A stretch of DNA of 64,000 nucleotides from CALBTQ01 sp036725605. GTDB taxonomy: Bacteria > Lernaellota > Lernaellaia > Lernaellales > Lernaellaceae. The stretch spans positions 62,001 through 126,000 of the forward strand of contig DAIMDW010000006.1 in assembly GCA_036725605.1 (NCBI GenBank). Reading direction: 5' to 3'. The notes beneath the pieces were generated by a model. It searched no databases. It saw only the letters and a list, made by a program, of their open reading frames with translations, and was not told where the DNA came from. Position numbers and translations under genes: made by a program. Positions 8,344-17,896 of this stretch are shown here, in pieces; the first letter of the stretch is position 1, and every line of letters starts with the position of its first letter.

Positions 8344-8445
8344 TGGTTGCGCCGGGTGGCACTGTTTTGCGAACGAGTGGAATGAGTGAGCATAACAGTG
8401 GATAACGAAAACACCGATACGCCTCACTTCGTTCGGCGAATCAGT

Positions 8446-8478
8446 ACAAAAAAGGGCGACCCCGGAGGGCCGCCCTTG
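8446..8478 (-). terminator. Rho-independent terminator of hppA
   Basis: Read on the minus strand, AAGGGCGGCCC-TCC-GGGGTCGCCCTT forms a GC-rich stem followed by a run of T. It begins 23 bases after the hppA stop codon. Confidence 0.8.
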
Positions 8479-8500
8479 TGGCGTCATGACGGATGAAGAA

Positions 8501-10561
<2,061 letters not shown>

Positions 10562-10621
10562 CGTTCGAGTCCTCCTTTACCTGTCACATGGATACGAAAC
10601 AACTCTCTCTTCGCCGAGCGG

Positions 10622-11191
10622 TCACATCCGGCCGTTGATTTCGTTCATCGCTGCGTCGATCCCTTCGTTCAGCCACAGGACAACGGCTGCCACAGCTTCG
10701 TCCATTTGCGCCTCATGCATTTCCAACTCGGCTTGCGTAAAAGGTGCCAATACGTAATCCGACAACTCGAAGCGGGGATCCTCGGGCCGCCCTATGCCGT
10801 AGCGCAGCCGGTCGAACTCCAGCGTATTCAACCGGTCGCGTAGCGAGTTGAGGCCTTTGTGCCCCGCCGTTCCGCCGCCGTGTTTGAGCAGAATCCGGCC
10901 CGGCGCGAGGTCGGCATCGTCATGGATGACCAACAGCGCGCCGGGTTCGGCCCGGAAAAAGCCCATCGCCGGCGAAATCGAATCACCGGATCGATTCATA
11001 AAGGTCTGCGGCTTGAGCAGCACGATCTTGTCGTCGCGGTGGCGTCCTTCGGCGAAATGGGCCGAAAAACGCGTGGTGCGAAAGGTCGTGCCGAGGTGGG
11101 CCGCCAATTTGTCACAGATCATGAAGCCGACGTTATGCCGTGTGTTTGCGTACTTCAAACCGGGATTGCCCAGTCCGCAAACGAGCTTCAT
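10622..11191 (-). CDS. pth: peptidyl-tRNA hydrolase
   Basis: The 189-residue protein has the Pth signature GLGNPGLKYANTRHNVGF, with Asn10 and catalytic His19 visible, and LLVIHDDADLAPG carrying the Asp (about 95) that orients the histidine. GGGTAGHKGLNSL is the peptide/tRNA contact loop. The enzyme releases peptides from prematurely dissociated peptidyl-tRNA. Its ATG overlaps the rplY stop (ATGA), and the rplY-pth pair is a widespread arrangement. Confidence 0.96.
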   Translation of the reverse strand: MKLVCGLGNPGLKYANTRHNVGFMICDKLAAHLGTTFRTTRFSAHFAEGRHRDDKIVLLKPQTFMNRSGDSISPAMGFFRAEPGALLVIHDDADLAPGRILLKHGGGTAGHKGLNSLRDRLNTLEFDRLRYGIGRPEDPRFELSDYVLAPFTQAELEMHEAQMDEAVAAVVLWLNEGIDAAMNEINGRM

Positions 11192-11832
11192 CAGTCGGTC
11201 TTTTCCTCTTTCTTCTCCGCGACGGGCGCTTCGACCGCTTCACCGGGTTTGGCTTCCTCGACGCCGCGCGGAACGACGATCGTGGCGATCGGCGTGCTCG
11301 GATCCAACTCGGTTTCCACGCCTTCGGGCAAGGTCAGGTCGGACACGTGCAACGACTGGCCCAGGTGCAGCCCGATCGCGTCGTACTGAATCACCGTCGG
11401 AATGGCCGACGGCAGGCACTTGACTTCGAGAGCGCGCAACAGCACGTCGAGCACGCCGCCCTGCTTTTGGATTTCCTCGGTATTCAACAACTCGATGGGG
11501 ATCTGCACGGTGACTTTCTCGTCCATGCGGATGGCGTACAGGTCCATCGACAAGGGCGTGCCCTTGTGATGATGGCGCTGCAGCTCGCGGATCATGAAGG
11601 TCTTGGCCGTCAGCTCGGACTTGCCGGGCAGCTCCAGGGTAATCAGCGCCTGGTTCCAGTTGCCGGCGCGGATCATGTCGATCACTTCCCGGGTGTTCAA
11701 AATCAGCGAGGTGGTTTCGATGCCTTTGCCGTAAGCCACGGCGGGGATTTTGCCGGCGGCCCGCAGTTTGCGTGCGACGCCTTTGCCGGTTCCGGAGCGC
11801 AGCTCCGCGGTCAACTTCACATTGTCAATCAT
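11191..11832 (-). CDS. rplY: 50S ribosomal protein L25, CTC/long form
   Basis: The 213-residue protein has the 5S-rRNA-binding L25 domain (about 5-95, with RSGTGKGVARKLRAAGKIPAVAYG) followed by the TL5/CTC C-terminal beta domain (about 100-190, ending TPIATIVVPRGVEE). The last ~25 residues are a low-complexity charged tail (EKKEEKTD). Long L25/CTC proteins bind 5S rRNA and are linked to general stress in Bacillus. It lies between prs and pth, as in many deltaproteobacterial-type genomes. Confidence 0.94.
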   Translation of the reverse strand: MIDNVKLTAELRSGTGKGVARKLRAAGKIPAVAYGKGIETTSLILNTREVIDMIRAGNWNQALITLELPGKSELTAKTFMIRELQRHHHKGTPLSMDLYAIRMDEKVTVQIPIELLNTEEIQKQGGVLDVLLRALEVKCLPSAIPTVIQYDAIGLHLGQSLHVSDLTLPEGVETELDPSTPIATIVVPRGVEEAKPGEAVEAPVAEKKEEKTD

Positions 11833-11921
11833 TCTGTTTTCATCTCCTGTCCCAGTTTCCGCGGGGCTTGGCCGCCGCAGGTATCCGGGGTGATTGTCAT
11901 CGGCGGGGCTGATCCCCGTCG

Positions 11922-12923
11922 TTAGTTGATCACTTCAACGTCCGGGAACAGGCTGCTGATGCTGCCTCCCATGACGATGTTCCAAATGCCCTCCGCCAAC
12001 AGATGGCTGACGGTGGCGACTTTGAATTTTTTGCTCTTCGCGGCGTCCTCGATCAGCGGAATCGTGTCGCTGACGATGATTTCGCGGATCGCCGAATTGT
12101 TGATGCGTTCGACCGCCGGATCGCTGAGCACCGGGTGCACGATGCAGGCGTAGACGCAGGCCGCGCCTTCCTCTTCGAGCTTGTTGGCGGCCTTGGTCAG
12201 CGTGCCGGCCGAATCGACCATGTCGTCGATGATCACGGCCGTTTTGCCTTTGACGTCGCCGACGATGTTCATCTTGGCCACCTGGCCCGGACCGCTGCGG
12301 CGCTTGTCGATGATCGCCAGGCCCGATTCACGGCCCAGCAGGCGCGAGAAATACCGCGCCCGGCGCACGCCGCCGGCGTCGGGGCTGACCACGACGATGT
12401 CGGAGATGTCGCACTGGATGCAGCTTTCGAAGGCATGCGCCAACTCACGCGCGGCGTACAGGTTGTCGACCGGCACGTCGAAGAAGCCCTGAATCTGGCC
12501 GGCGTGCAGATCGACGGTAATCACGCGATCGGCGCCCGCGGCGGTGATCAGGTTGGCGACCAGCTTGGCGGTGATCGGCGCGCGCGGGCTGACTTTGCGG
12601 TCCTGGCGCGCATAACCGTAATAGGGGATGACCGCGGTGATGCGCTTGGCGCTGGCGCGTTTGAGCGCGTCCATCATCACCAGCAGTTCCATCAGGTTTT
12701 TGTTGACTTCGGGGCAGGTGGGCTGGATGAGATAGGTATCCATCCCGCGCACGCTTTCGCCGATTTCAACGTTGATTTCGCCGTCGGCGAATTGCGAAAC
12801 GCTGGCTTGCCCCAGAGGAATATCCAGATGATTGGCGATGGCTTCGGCCAAGGCGCGGTGGGCGTTGCCACTGAACAGCTTGATCCTTTCCGCATTGGGG
12901 ATGGCCAATTTGCCCGCGGACAT
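11922..12923 (-). CDS. prs: ribose-phosphate pyrophosphokinase (PRPP synthetase)
   Basis: The 333-residue protein makes PRPP from ribose-5-phosphate and ATP for nucleotide, His and Trp synthesis. Visible motifs are KLFSGNAHRALAEAIA near the N-terminus, YGYARQDRK (ATP flexible loop), VDLHAGQIQGFFDVPVDNL (metal/ribose-phosphate region with the catalytic His), and the PRPP-binding loop VIIDDMVDSAGT. It is about 15 residues longer than the usual 315 because of short extensions at both ends. It is cotranscribed with tRNA-Gln upstream and rplY downstream on the minus strand. Confidence 0.96.
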   Translation of the reverse strand: MSAGKLAIPNAERIKLFSGNAHRALAEAIANHLDIPLGQASVSQFADGEINVEIGESVRGMDTYLIQPTCPEVNKNLMELLVMMDALKRASAKRITAVIPYYGYARQDRKVSPRAPITAKLVANLITAAGADRVITVDLHAGQIQGFFDVPVDNLYAARELAHAFESCIQCDISDIVVVSPDAGGVRRARYFSRLLGRESGLAIIDKRRSGPGQVAKMNIVGDVKGKTAVIIDDMVDSAGTLTKAANKLEEEGAACVYACIVHPVLSDPAVERINNSAIREIIVSDTIPLIEDAAKSKKFKVATVSHLLAEGIWNIVMGGSISSLFPDVEVIN

Positions 12924-13093
12924 ATTTCTTCTCCCGAAATCAGAGGGTGTGCATAAACAAAAACATAAAACCGCAAGCTACACGAGCAGTCACGGTTTTT
13001 TCAAACCAACAAATTTGTTCGGCCGGTAAGGCCAAGCCGGAAAGCCGCAGCATCCATGGCCGGCCGCCGGTTCAGAGGTCCAACGAGTAAATA

Positions 13094-13168
13094 TGGCTGG
13101 GGCGGTAGGATTCGAACCTACGATAGCGGGTTCCAAAGACCCGTGGCTTACCACTTGCCCACGCCCCA
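13094..13168 (-). tRNA. tRNA-Gln (TTG anticodon)
   Basis: Read on the minus strand, the acceptor stem TGGGGCG pairs with CGCCCCA, followed by discriminator G and an encoded CCA. The anticodon arm is CGGGT-CTTTGGA-ACCCG, giving anticodon TTG for Gln. The T arm has GGTTCGAATCC. It lies between prs and spoVG, the position seen for tRNA-Gln next to prs in deltaproteobacterial-type genomes. Confidence 0.96.
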
Positions 13169-13259
13169 GCACTCAGGTGGCGATGTATCAACGAAGGGGC
13201 GTACACCCCGTAATTATGTCGCAACCCCAGGTGAGTACGAAACAGGTACACGCCGCGAA

Positions 13260-13544
13260 CTATTCGTCGTCCGCGGTCATCTCCGGGGGTTCCACGAGGG
13301 CGCGTTCATACTCCTCGAGGACGGCGGCTTCGATCTTGGCCCGGGTATCGGCGTTGAGCGGATGCGCCACTTCGCCGAAAGTCCCGTCCTTCTTCTTCTT
13401 GCTCGGCATGGCCACAAACAGGCCCTTGTTGCCGCGAATCACTTTCATGTCCCGAACAATGAAGCAATTGTCGAATGTGACGGTTACAAATGCCTTTAGC
13501 TTCTCTTCCTCTACGGGAAAGACGCGAACGTTGGTCACTTCCAT
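13260..13544 (-). CDS. spoVG: SpoVG family RNA/DNA-binding regulator
   Basis: I choose ATG 13544 (MEVTNVRVFPV), preceded by GGGGAGGG; an upstream in-frame extension of 27 residues is not SpoVG-like. The 94-residue protein has the family core DNCFIVRDMKVIRGNKGLFV, AMPSKKKKDGTF and the helix HPLNADTRAKIEAAVLEEY. SpoVG is a small nucleic-acid-binding regulator named for Bacillus sporulation but common in non-sporulating bacteria, including deltaproteobacteria and spirochaetes. It lies 153 bases after ispE and about 90 bases before tRNA-Gln. Confidence 0.93.
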   Translation of the reverse strand: MEVTNVRVFPVEEEKLKAFVTVTFDNCFIVRDMKVIRGNKGLFVAMPSKKKKDGTFGEVAHPLNADTRAKIEAAVLEEYERALVEPPEMTADDE

Positions 13545-13697
13545 TGTTGGACCCTCCCCTTGGCTGAATACTATTGCTTTGATTTGCTCGTTTACGGTCG
13601 CTTCTCGCGTTCCCGTTTGCCGCACAAATATCTGTATATGAAAAACTCACCGGATGCGTCATTAACTCCGAGTCGCCAACTCGGTCCCCGATTCGAC

Positions 13698-14543
13698 TCA
13701 GGACACGGTTTGATGCAACGTGCCCGAAAATGCCCAATAGCCTTCACTTTCGGCCCGCAAACAAGCCGCTTGGGCCTGAGCCGGATCGTCGAAAATGCCA
13801 AAGACCGTTGGACCACTACCCGACATCAGGACCCCAAGAGATCCCGAATCCTGTAGTGTCTGCTTGCATTGCGCTACTTCCGGCAATAAGGAAATGGCCG
13901 GTGTCTCAAGATCGTTGAACAGCCATTTGGCTACACTTTCCCCATCGCTCAAAGCAGCCGGTAGGGTAGTTGCCTTTACGCTCTGTGTCAAGGGCCATCC
14001 GAGCGCCTGATAGACCTTGGGCGTGGAAAGTCCCTGCGGCGGTTTAATCAAGGCCAGCGGTAGGTTTTCGGGAACTGAATAGTGATTCAGTTGCTCGCCG
14101 ATGCCCCCCACCAGGCAGGCGTGACGCGTCAGGAAAAAGGGCACGTCCGCGCCCAATCCGACGGCCAATTCGTACATACGTTCGTCGGCAACGGGCAATT
14201 CATACAGCTCGCGCACCGCGCGCAAGGTGGCCGCCGCGTCCGACGAGCCGCCGCCCAGGCCGGCCGCCGAGGGAATCTTCTTATCCAGGGTGATTTCCAC
14301 ACCCTGATCGCAACCGCCGGCCTTGAGCACGGCCAGGGCCGCGCGCACGACGAGATTGTCCGCACCGGCGGGCAGGGTGGAATCGTCGCACAGCAACTCG
14401 ACGCCGCGTTCGATGGGCCGCAAGTGCAGTTCGTCGGCCAGCGAAATGGGCGCCATGATCATCTGCAGCAGGTGATAACCGTCGACGCGCCGACCGATGA
14501 CCTGCAAAAACAAATTCACCTTCGCATGAGCTTTGACGTGCAT
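13698..14543 (-). CDS. ispE: 4-diphosphocytidyl-2-C-methyl-D-erythritol kinase
   Basis: From ATG 14543 (MHVKAHAKVNLFLQVIGRRV), preceded by AAGGA, the protein has 281 residues. Longer in-frame starts exist upstream (such as 14582), but the family begins at this position. GHMP-kinase motifs are clear: AHAKVNLFL with DGYHLLQ (motif 1), PSAAGLGGGSSDAAAT (ATP-binding motif 2), and LMSGSGPTVFGIF (motif 3). IspE phosphorylates CDP-ME in the non-mevalonate isoprenoid pathway. It starts the ispE-spoVG-tRNA-Gln-prs-rplY-pth run. Confidence 0.95.
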   Translation of the reverse strand: MHVKAHAKVNLFLQVIGRRVDGYHLLQMIMAPISLADELHLRPIERGVELLCDDSTLPAGADNLVVRAALAVLKAGGCDQGVEITLDKKIPSAAGLGGGSSDAAATLRAVRELYELPVADERMYELAVGLGADVPFFLTRHACLVGGIGEQLNHYSVPENLPLALIKPPQGLSTPKVYQALGWPLTQSVKATTLPAALSDGESVAKWLFNDLETPAISLLPEVAQCKQTLQDSGSLGVLMSGSGPTVFGIFDDPAQAQAACLRAESEGYWAFSGTLHQTVS

Positions 14544-14796
14544 TGTGGTTCGATCCTTGCCGTTGAAATCGAGTGAGCGCATATTGTAGGCGCTCCCGAC
14601 CAAAATTTCCAGGATTGGTATAATATGTTTGTAACCATTTTCCAATTCAATCTTGACTGATCAGGGGAAATGTTCTGTAATGACGCACCGCCGATAAGGC
14701 GGTTAATTTAGATCCGAGGCACAGTTGGGGAGGATGTGACCGAAAGCGAGTCGCCGGACCCGGTTCCGGCTGCTTGTGCAATGGAGGTTCCCCGAT
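14544..14796. promoter_or_regulatory. divergent intergenic region with a hairpin-rich leader
   Basis: The 253 bases between divergent ispE and the receiver/DUF4388 gene contain a TATAAT box (14619-14624) in an AT-rich stretch. On the plus side follow two perfect hairpins, CCGCC-gataa-GGCGG (14688-14702) and GCCGGA/TCCGGC (14753-14770). The second ends 12 bases before the GGAGG ribosome-binding site (14783-14787). This may be a structured 5' leader. I could not match it to a named riboswitch class. Confidence 0.35.
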
Positions 14797-16020
14797 TTGA
14801 GCCGAACAATTTTGTTGATCGATCCCAACCTGGCGCTTGCGGCAAAAATCGCCAAATTTCTAGAAGACTTCGGTCATTCCGTCGAATTTACCTCTTCCAA
14901 AAATGAAGGACTGGGCGCGATCAAGGCGTTCGATCCCTGTTTGGTTATCGCGGCTTTTTCGCTGCCCGACGGCGATGCGCTCGATTTGGTCAAAACGATG
15001 CGTGACGCGCTGCACAATCAGGCGCCGGTGCTGGTCATGGCCACGCCCAAGCAGATCGAGCATTATTCCGACCGCCCGATGCCCAACAGCCCGCAGGGGT
15101 GGCTCAAGCAACCGGTCGATCAGATGGACATGTACAACATGATCAATTCCTGGATCGGCCGTCAGATCGATCTGTCACCGCCGGTCGCCTCGACTCCGCC
15201 GACGCCGCACGAAGAACCGATGCGTATCAAGGTGGCCATGCCGCCGCGCGACGTCGAAGAGGAGGAGACCAAAACGCCGGCCACCAGCCAGATCGGCAAT
15301 CTGGCCCGCGTGCCGGTGGCGCGCCTGTTTTATCATCTCGGCCGCCGCCAGTTGACCGGCCTGATGATCCTGAACAATCCGCCCACCAAAATCGACGTGC
15401 ACTTCGATAAAGGTTCCGTGGTCAACGTCGTGAGCAATTACATCCCCGAATTGTCGTTGGGCGTGTTGCTGGCGAAAAAGATGGTGCTGACCCCGCAAGA
15501 GCTGGTCGGCGCGCGCAAACGGTGGGAGCGCGAAGGCGGCATGTTCGGTCAGATCCTATTGAAAATGGGCCTGATCGACGAACCGACGCTCCAGGCCAAT
15601 CTGGTCGCGCAACGGGTGATGAAGCTGGTGCACCTGTTCTCCTGGAATTGGCGCAAGGGCACCTATGTGTTCCATCGCGATCCCAACGAGGTCATGGCCG
15701 TCGCCGGCTTCAAGCTGCTGTACCCGCATGTGATCCTCGCGGGCATCCGCACCCATTACGACCTGGATCGTCTGATGATGGTCTTCAACAAGCACAACCG
15801 CAAACAGCAGGCCGTTCAACTTAACGATTGTCAGGTCAACTCACTGGCTTCCAAATCCGATCTGCCGAAGCTGGAGCAATTCGTCGCGTCGATCAGCGGC
15901 CATAAAATCGTGCAAACGGCGATGGAGAAAAGCGGCCTTACCGAACTGGAATTTTACCAGTTCGCCTACGCCCTGTTCGTGCAGGATATTCTCGTCTTCG
16001 AGGATGAATCCCATCAGTAG
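14797..16020 (+). CDS. degenerate receiver-domain protein with DUF4388 domain
   Basis: I choose the TTG at 14797, which has GGAGG nine bases upstream and gives MSRTILLIDPNLALAAKIA, the usual start of a receiver domain; the GTG at 14776 overlaps that ribosome-binding site. Residues 1-120 form a CheY-like receiver, but the strand that should carry the phospho-acceptor Asp reads LVIAAFSLPDGDAL, with Ala at the Asp position, so phosphorylation there is unlikely. After a Pro-rich linker (about 125-165) comes a DUF4388/PATAN-like domain (about 170-270: RVPVARLFYHLGRRQLTG), then a helical C-terminal region to residue 407. Such proteins are common signalling adaptors in deltaproteobacteria. The partner is unknown. 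Confidence 0.7.
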   Translation: MSRTILLIDPNLALAAKIAKFLEDFGHSVEFTSSKNEGLGAIKAFDPCLVIAAFSLPDGDALDLVKTMRDALHNQAPVLVMATPKQIEHYSDRPMPNSPQGWLKQPVDQMDMYNMINSWIGRQIDLSPPVASTPPTPHEEPMRIKVAMPPRDVEEEETKTPATSQIGNLARVPVARLFYHLGRRQLTGLMILNNPPTKIDVHFDKGSVVNVVSNYIPELSLGVLLAKKMVLTPQELVGARKRWEREGGMFGQILLKMGLIDEPTLQANLVAQRVMKLVHLFSWNWRKGTYVFHRDPNEVMAVAGFKLLYPHVILAGIRTHYDLDRLMMVFNKHNRKQQAVQLNDCQVNSLASKSDLPKLEQFVASISGHKIVQTAMEKSGLTELEFYQFAYALFVQDILVFEDESHQ

Positions 16021-16027
16021 CATAAAC

Positions 16028-16065
16028 GTCACCTATCCGCCGGGAGAGCCCGGCGAACAGGTGAC
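16028..16065. terminator. large intergenic hairpin between convergent genes
   Basis: GTCACCT (16028-16034) pairs with AGGTGAC (16059-16065), and an inner CCGGG-agag-CCCGG stem lies between them. It sits in the 71-base gap between two convergent genes and could stop transcription from both sides. No strong T run follows, so the terminator role is uncertain. Confidence 0.4.
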
Positions 16066-16091
16066 TATGGGATTGCGGATCCGGATTCGTT

Positions 16092-16514
16092 TTACAGCAG
16101 GGTGAACTTTCCACGCGCGGCTTTGGCGATCTGCCCCTCTTTTTCAATACGGAACAGTGTCTTGTAAACCATCGCTTCCGGTTTGTCCGAATTGGTCGAC
16201 CACCCCAGTTCAACCAACTCTTCGTAAATTTCCCGGGCACGCATCGGTTTGCCGTGTTTGCTCAGGACGTCGACGATCAACGTGGGCAGGGTGTCCTTCC
16301 CCTTGCGCTGCCGGCGCGGGGGCACCTTGACGTTGCGTCGAGCGGCGAGTTTGATCAGCTCGGCAAATTCTTCGGGAGCGCCACCTTCCAAGTCCAATAA
16401 TTCGAGGTATTTGTCCAATAGGGCTCTTTTCTTCTCCAAGCGTTCTTCGAGAGCGATAATTTCATCAGCAATTTTCTGAATCCGCGATCTAACGCTTCCT
16501 ACGAACCCCTTCAT
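16092..16514 (-). CDS. small coiled-coil/winged-helix protein (HARE-HTH-like)
   Basis: From ATG 16514 (MKGFVGSVRSRIQKIADEI) the protein has 140 residues; a GGAGG lies 4 bases upstream, and an adjacent ATG at 16517 is too close to it. Residues 8-45 form a charged coiled coil (ALEERLEKKRALLDKYLELL), followed by a basic linker (NVKVPPRRQRKGK). Residues 70-138 match a winged-helix fold of the HARE-HTH type: LIVDVLSKHGKPMRAREIYE, KPEAMVYKTLFRIEKEGQI, ARGKFTLL. A sequence-specific DNA-binding role is inferred. Its upstream region is strikingly AT-rich compared with the rest of the window. Confidence 0.65.
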   Translation of the reverse strand: MKGFVGSVRSRIQKIADEIIALEERLEKKRALLDKYLELLDLEGGAPEEFAELIKLAARRNVKVPPRRQRKGKDTLPTLIVDVLSKHGKPMRAREIYEELVELGWSTNSDKPEAMVYKTLFRIEKEGQIAKAARGKFTLL

Positions 16515-16933
16515 CATACCTCCGTAATCGAAGTAGAATGACCATACGAACAATTGATGGTCTTTGTTTGTGCCATAAGAGATACTGATAAAATATTAAT
16601 CAAAAGTCAAGCTAAGTCTTGGTGATAACTGAGCATTATAGATAGATAATCAGTGTTTTTGTCACATAAAAAGTCAAAAAAACAGGCTAAATATTGAGAA
16701 TATTTTGTTAAATACGACCAGTATCTTTCCGGCGGAATATTTTGCTAACGTTATGATTTTAGATAATTTGTAATCCATTAATATGTCTTCTAAAAATTTC
16801 TATACTTCTTTATATGCGAAAATTTAAATGACATTTTTTCTATATCTTCTACCGACATTGATTTTTTTTGTGCATAAAATCATCCGATATGGATAAATGT
16901 GAGCCGATTGTGTGTTGCGTCATTCCATAGGTG
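16515..16933. other. AT-rich non-coding stretch
   Basis: About 420 bases between the winged-helix gene and the sugar-kinase gene contain no supported reading frame. By eye the GC content is near 30%, against well over 60% in the neighbours. It carries many A/T runs and several near -10 boxes. I see no RNA gene or clear repeat. It may be the promoter region of the winged-helix gene or a scar of transferred DNA. Confidence 0.5.
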
Positions 16934-17896
16934 CTATTTCCGGTCCTCTTCCATGGTCACGTTCCTGAGCGGATCGGGCAGCAGTTTATCCCCATAATGG
17001 CGCTCGGCCGAGGAAATGATCTGTTCACGGCTAATGCGCGCCGACGTTCCGCCCGGATGTTGCGCGGTGATCGCCCCGGCGGCATTGCCCCAGGCCAGGC
17101 AGGTGGGCAGCGATTGCCCGTCGACGAGCGCGGCGGTGAACGCGGCGGTGAAGTTGTCGCCGCAGCCGGTCAGGTCGACCGCTTCGCAGGGCAGGGCCTC
17201 CAGATGCGTCGGGCCGTACGCCCAGTAGGCCGACGCCCCGCGCGCGCCGCGTTTGACCACCAGGGTCGGCGTCAGCGTCGCCAGCACCTCGACGGCGCGG
17301 TCGATGTCCTCCTGACCGGAAACGAACCGGGCCTCGCGCTCATTGCACAACAGCACGTCGAGCGAGGCGATCAGTTCGCGCAACGGTTCGTCCTGCAGCG
17401 TCAGCGGCTGCTCTTGCGTGTCGGCGACGATCAATGACCGATTGGCGCGGGCGTTGCGCAACGCGGCGGTCAGGCGCTCGCCGGGGCGCAGTCCGGCCAA
17501 CAGCACGCAGCGCGACGGGAACCGCTCGACCAGCGCGGGATCGGGCGGGATGTCGCCGCCCAGGTACGACAGAAAGCTGCGATCGCCCTGGATGTTGTAG
17601 GCGACCGTGATGTTGGCGCGCACCTCGTCGCGGATGACGACGCCGTCGCGCGGCAGGCCTTCCTCTTCCATGATGTTCAGCAGAAAGCGGCTGCCGAAAT
17701 CGCGTCCGAGCGTCGCCTCGAACACCACGCGCAGGCCCAGGCGGTGCAGCACGAGCGCGGCGGTCATCGCGCCGCCGGGCACGATGGTCAGATCCCGCGC
17801 GTACACTTCCTCGCCCGGATCGGGCAGCTTGGGCAGACCGGTGAAGATCAAATCGACGAACGGTTTGCCCGAAGCCGGCAGCAGCACGTCGATCAT
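16934..17896 (-). CDS. PfkB-family sugar kinase
   Basis: The 320-residue protein begins at ATG 17896, which overlaps the stop of the GH4 gene (ATGA). PfkB features are visible: an N-terminal substrate region (GLPKLPDPGEEVYARD), the Gly-Gly motif VPGGAMTAALVLHRLGL, ATLGRDFGS, and the C-terminal anion-hole/catalytic motif DLTGCGDNFTAAF with the catalytic Asp. It phosphorylates a sugar or sugar-like alcohol with ATP. The substrate cannot be read from sequence, but coupling to a 6-phosphoglycosidase suggests a role in using the sugar part of a glycoside. No transporter or regulator is next to the pair. Confidence 0.82.
   Translation of the reverse strand: MIDVLLPASGKPFVDLIFTGLPKLPDPGEEVYARDLTIVPGGAMTAALVLHRLGLRVVFEATLGRDFGSRFLLNIMEEEGLPRDGVVIRDEVRANITVAYNIQGDRSFLSYLGGDIPPDPALVERFPSRCVLLAGLRPGERLTAALRNARANRSLIVADTQEQPLTLQDEPLRELIASLDVLLCNEREARFVSGQEDIDRAVEVLATLTPTLVVKRGARGASAYWAYGPTHLEALPCEAVDLTGCGDNFTAAFTAALVDGQSLPTCLAWGNAAGAITAQHPGGTSARISREQIISSAERHYGDKLLPDPLRNVTMEEDRK

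Noticed and set aside
13655..13700. tRNA-like arm (CCGAG-TTGGCGA-CTCGG) between ispE and spoVG
   Set aside because: The arm resembles an anticodon stem-loop, but there is no matching acceptor stem or TTCGA T-loop in register. Only a chance or structural hairpin is supported.
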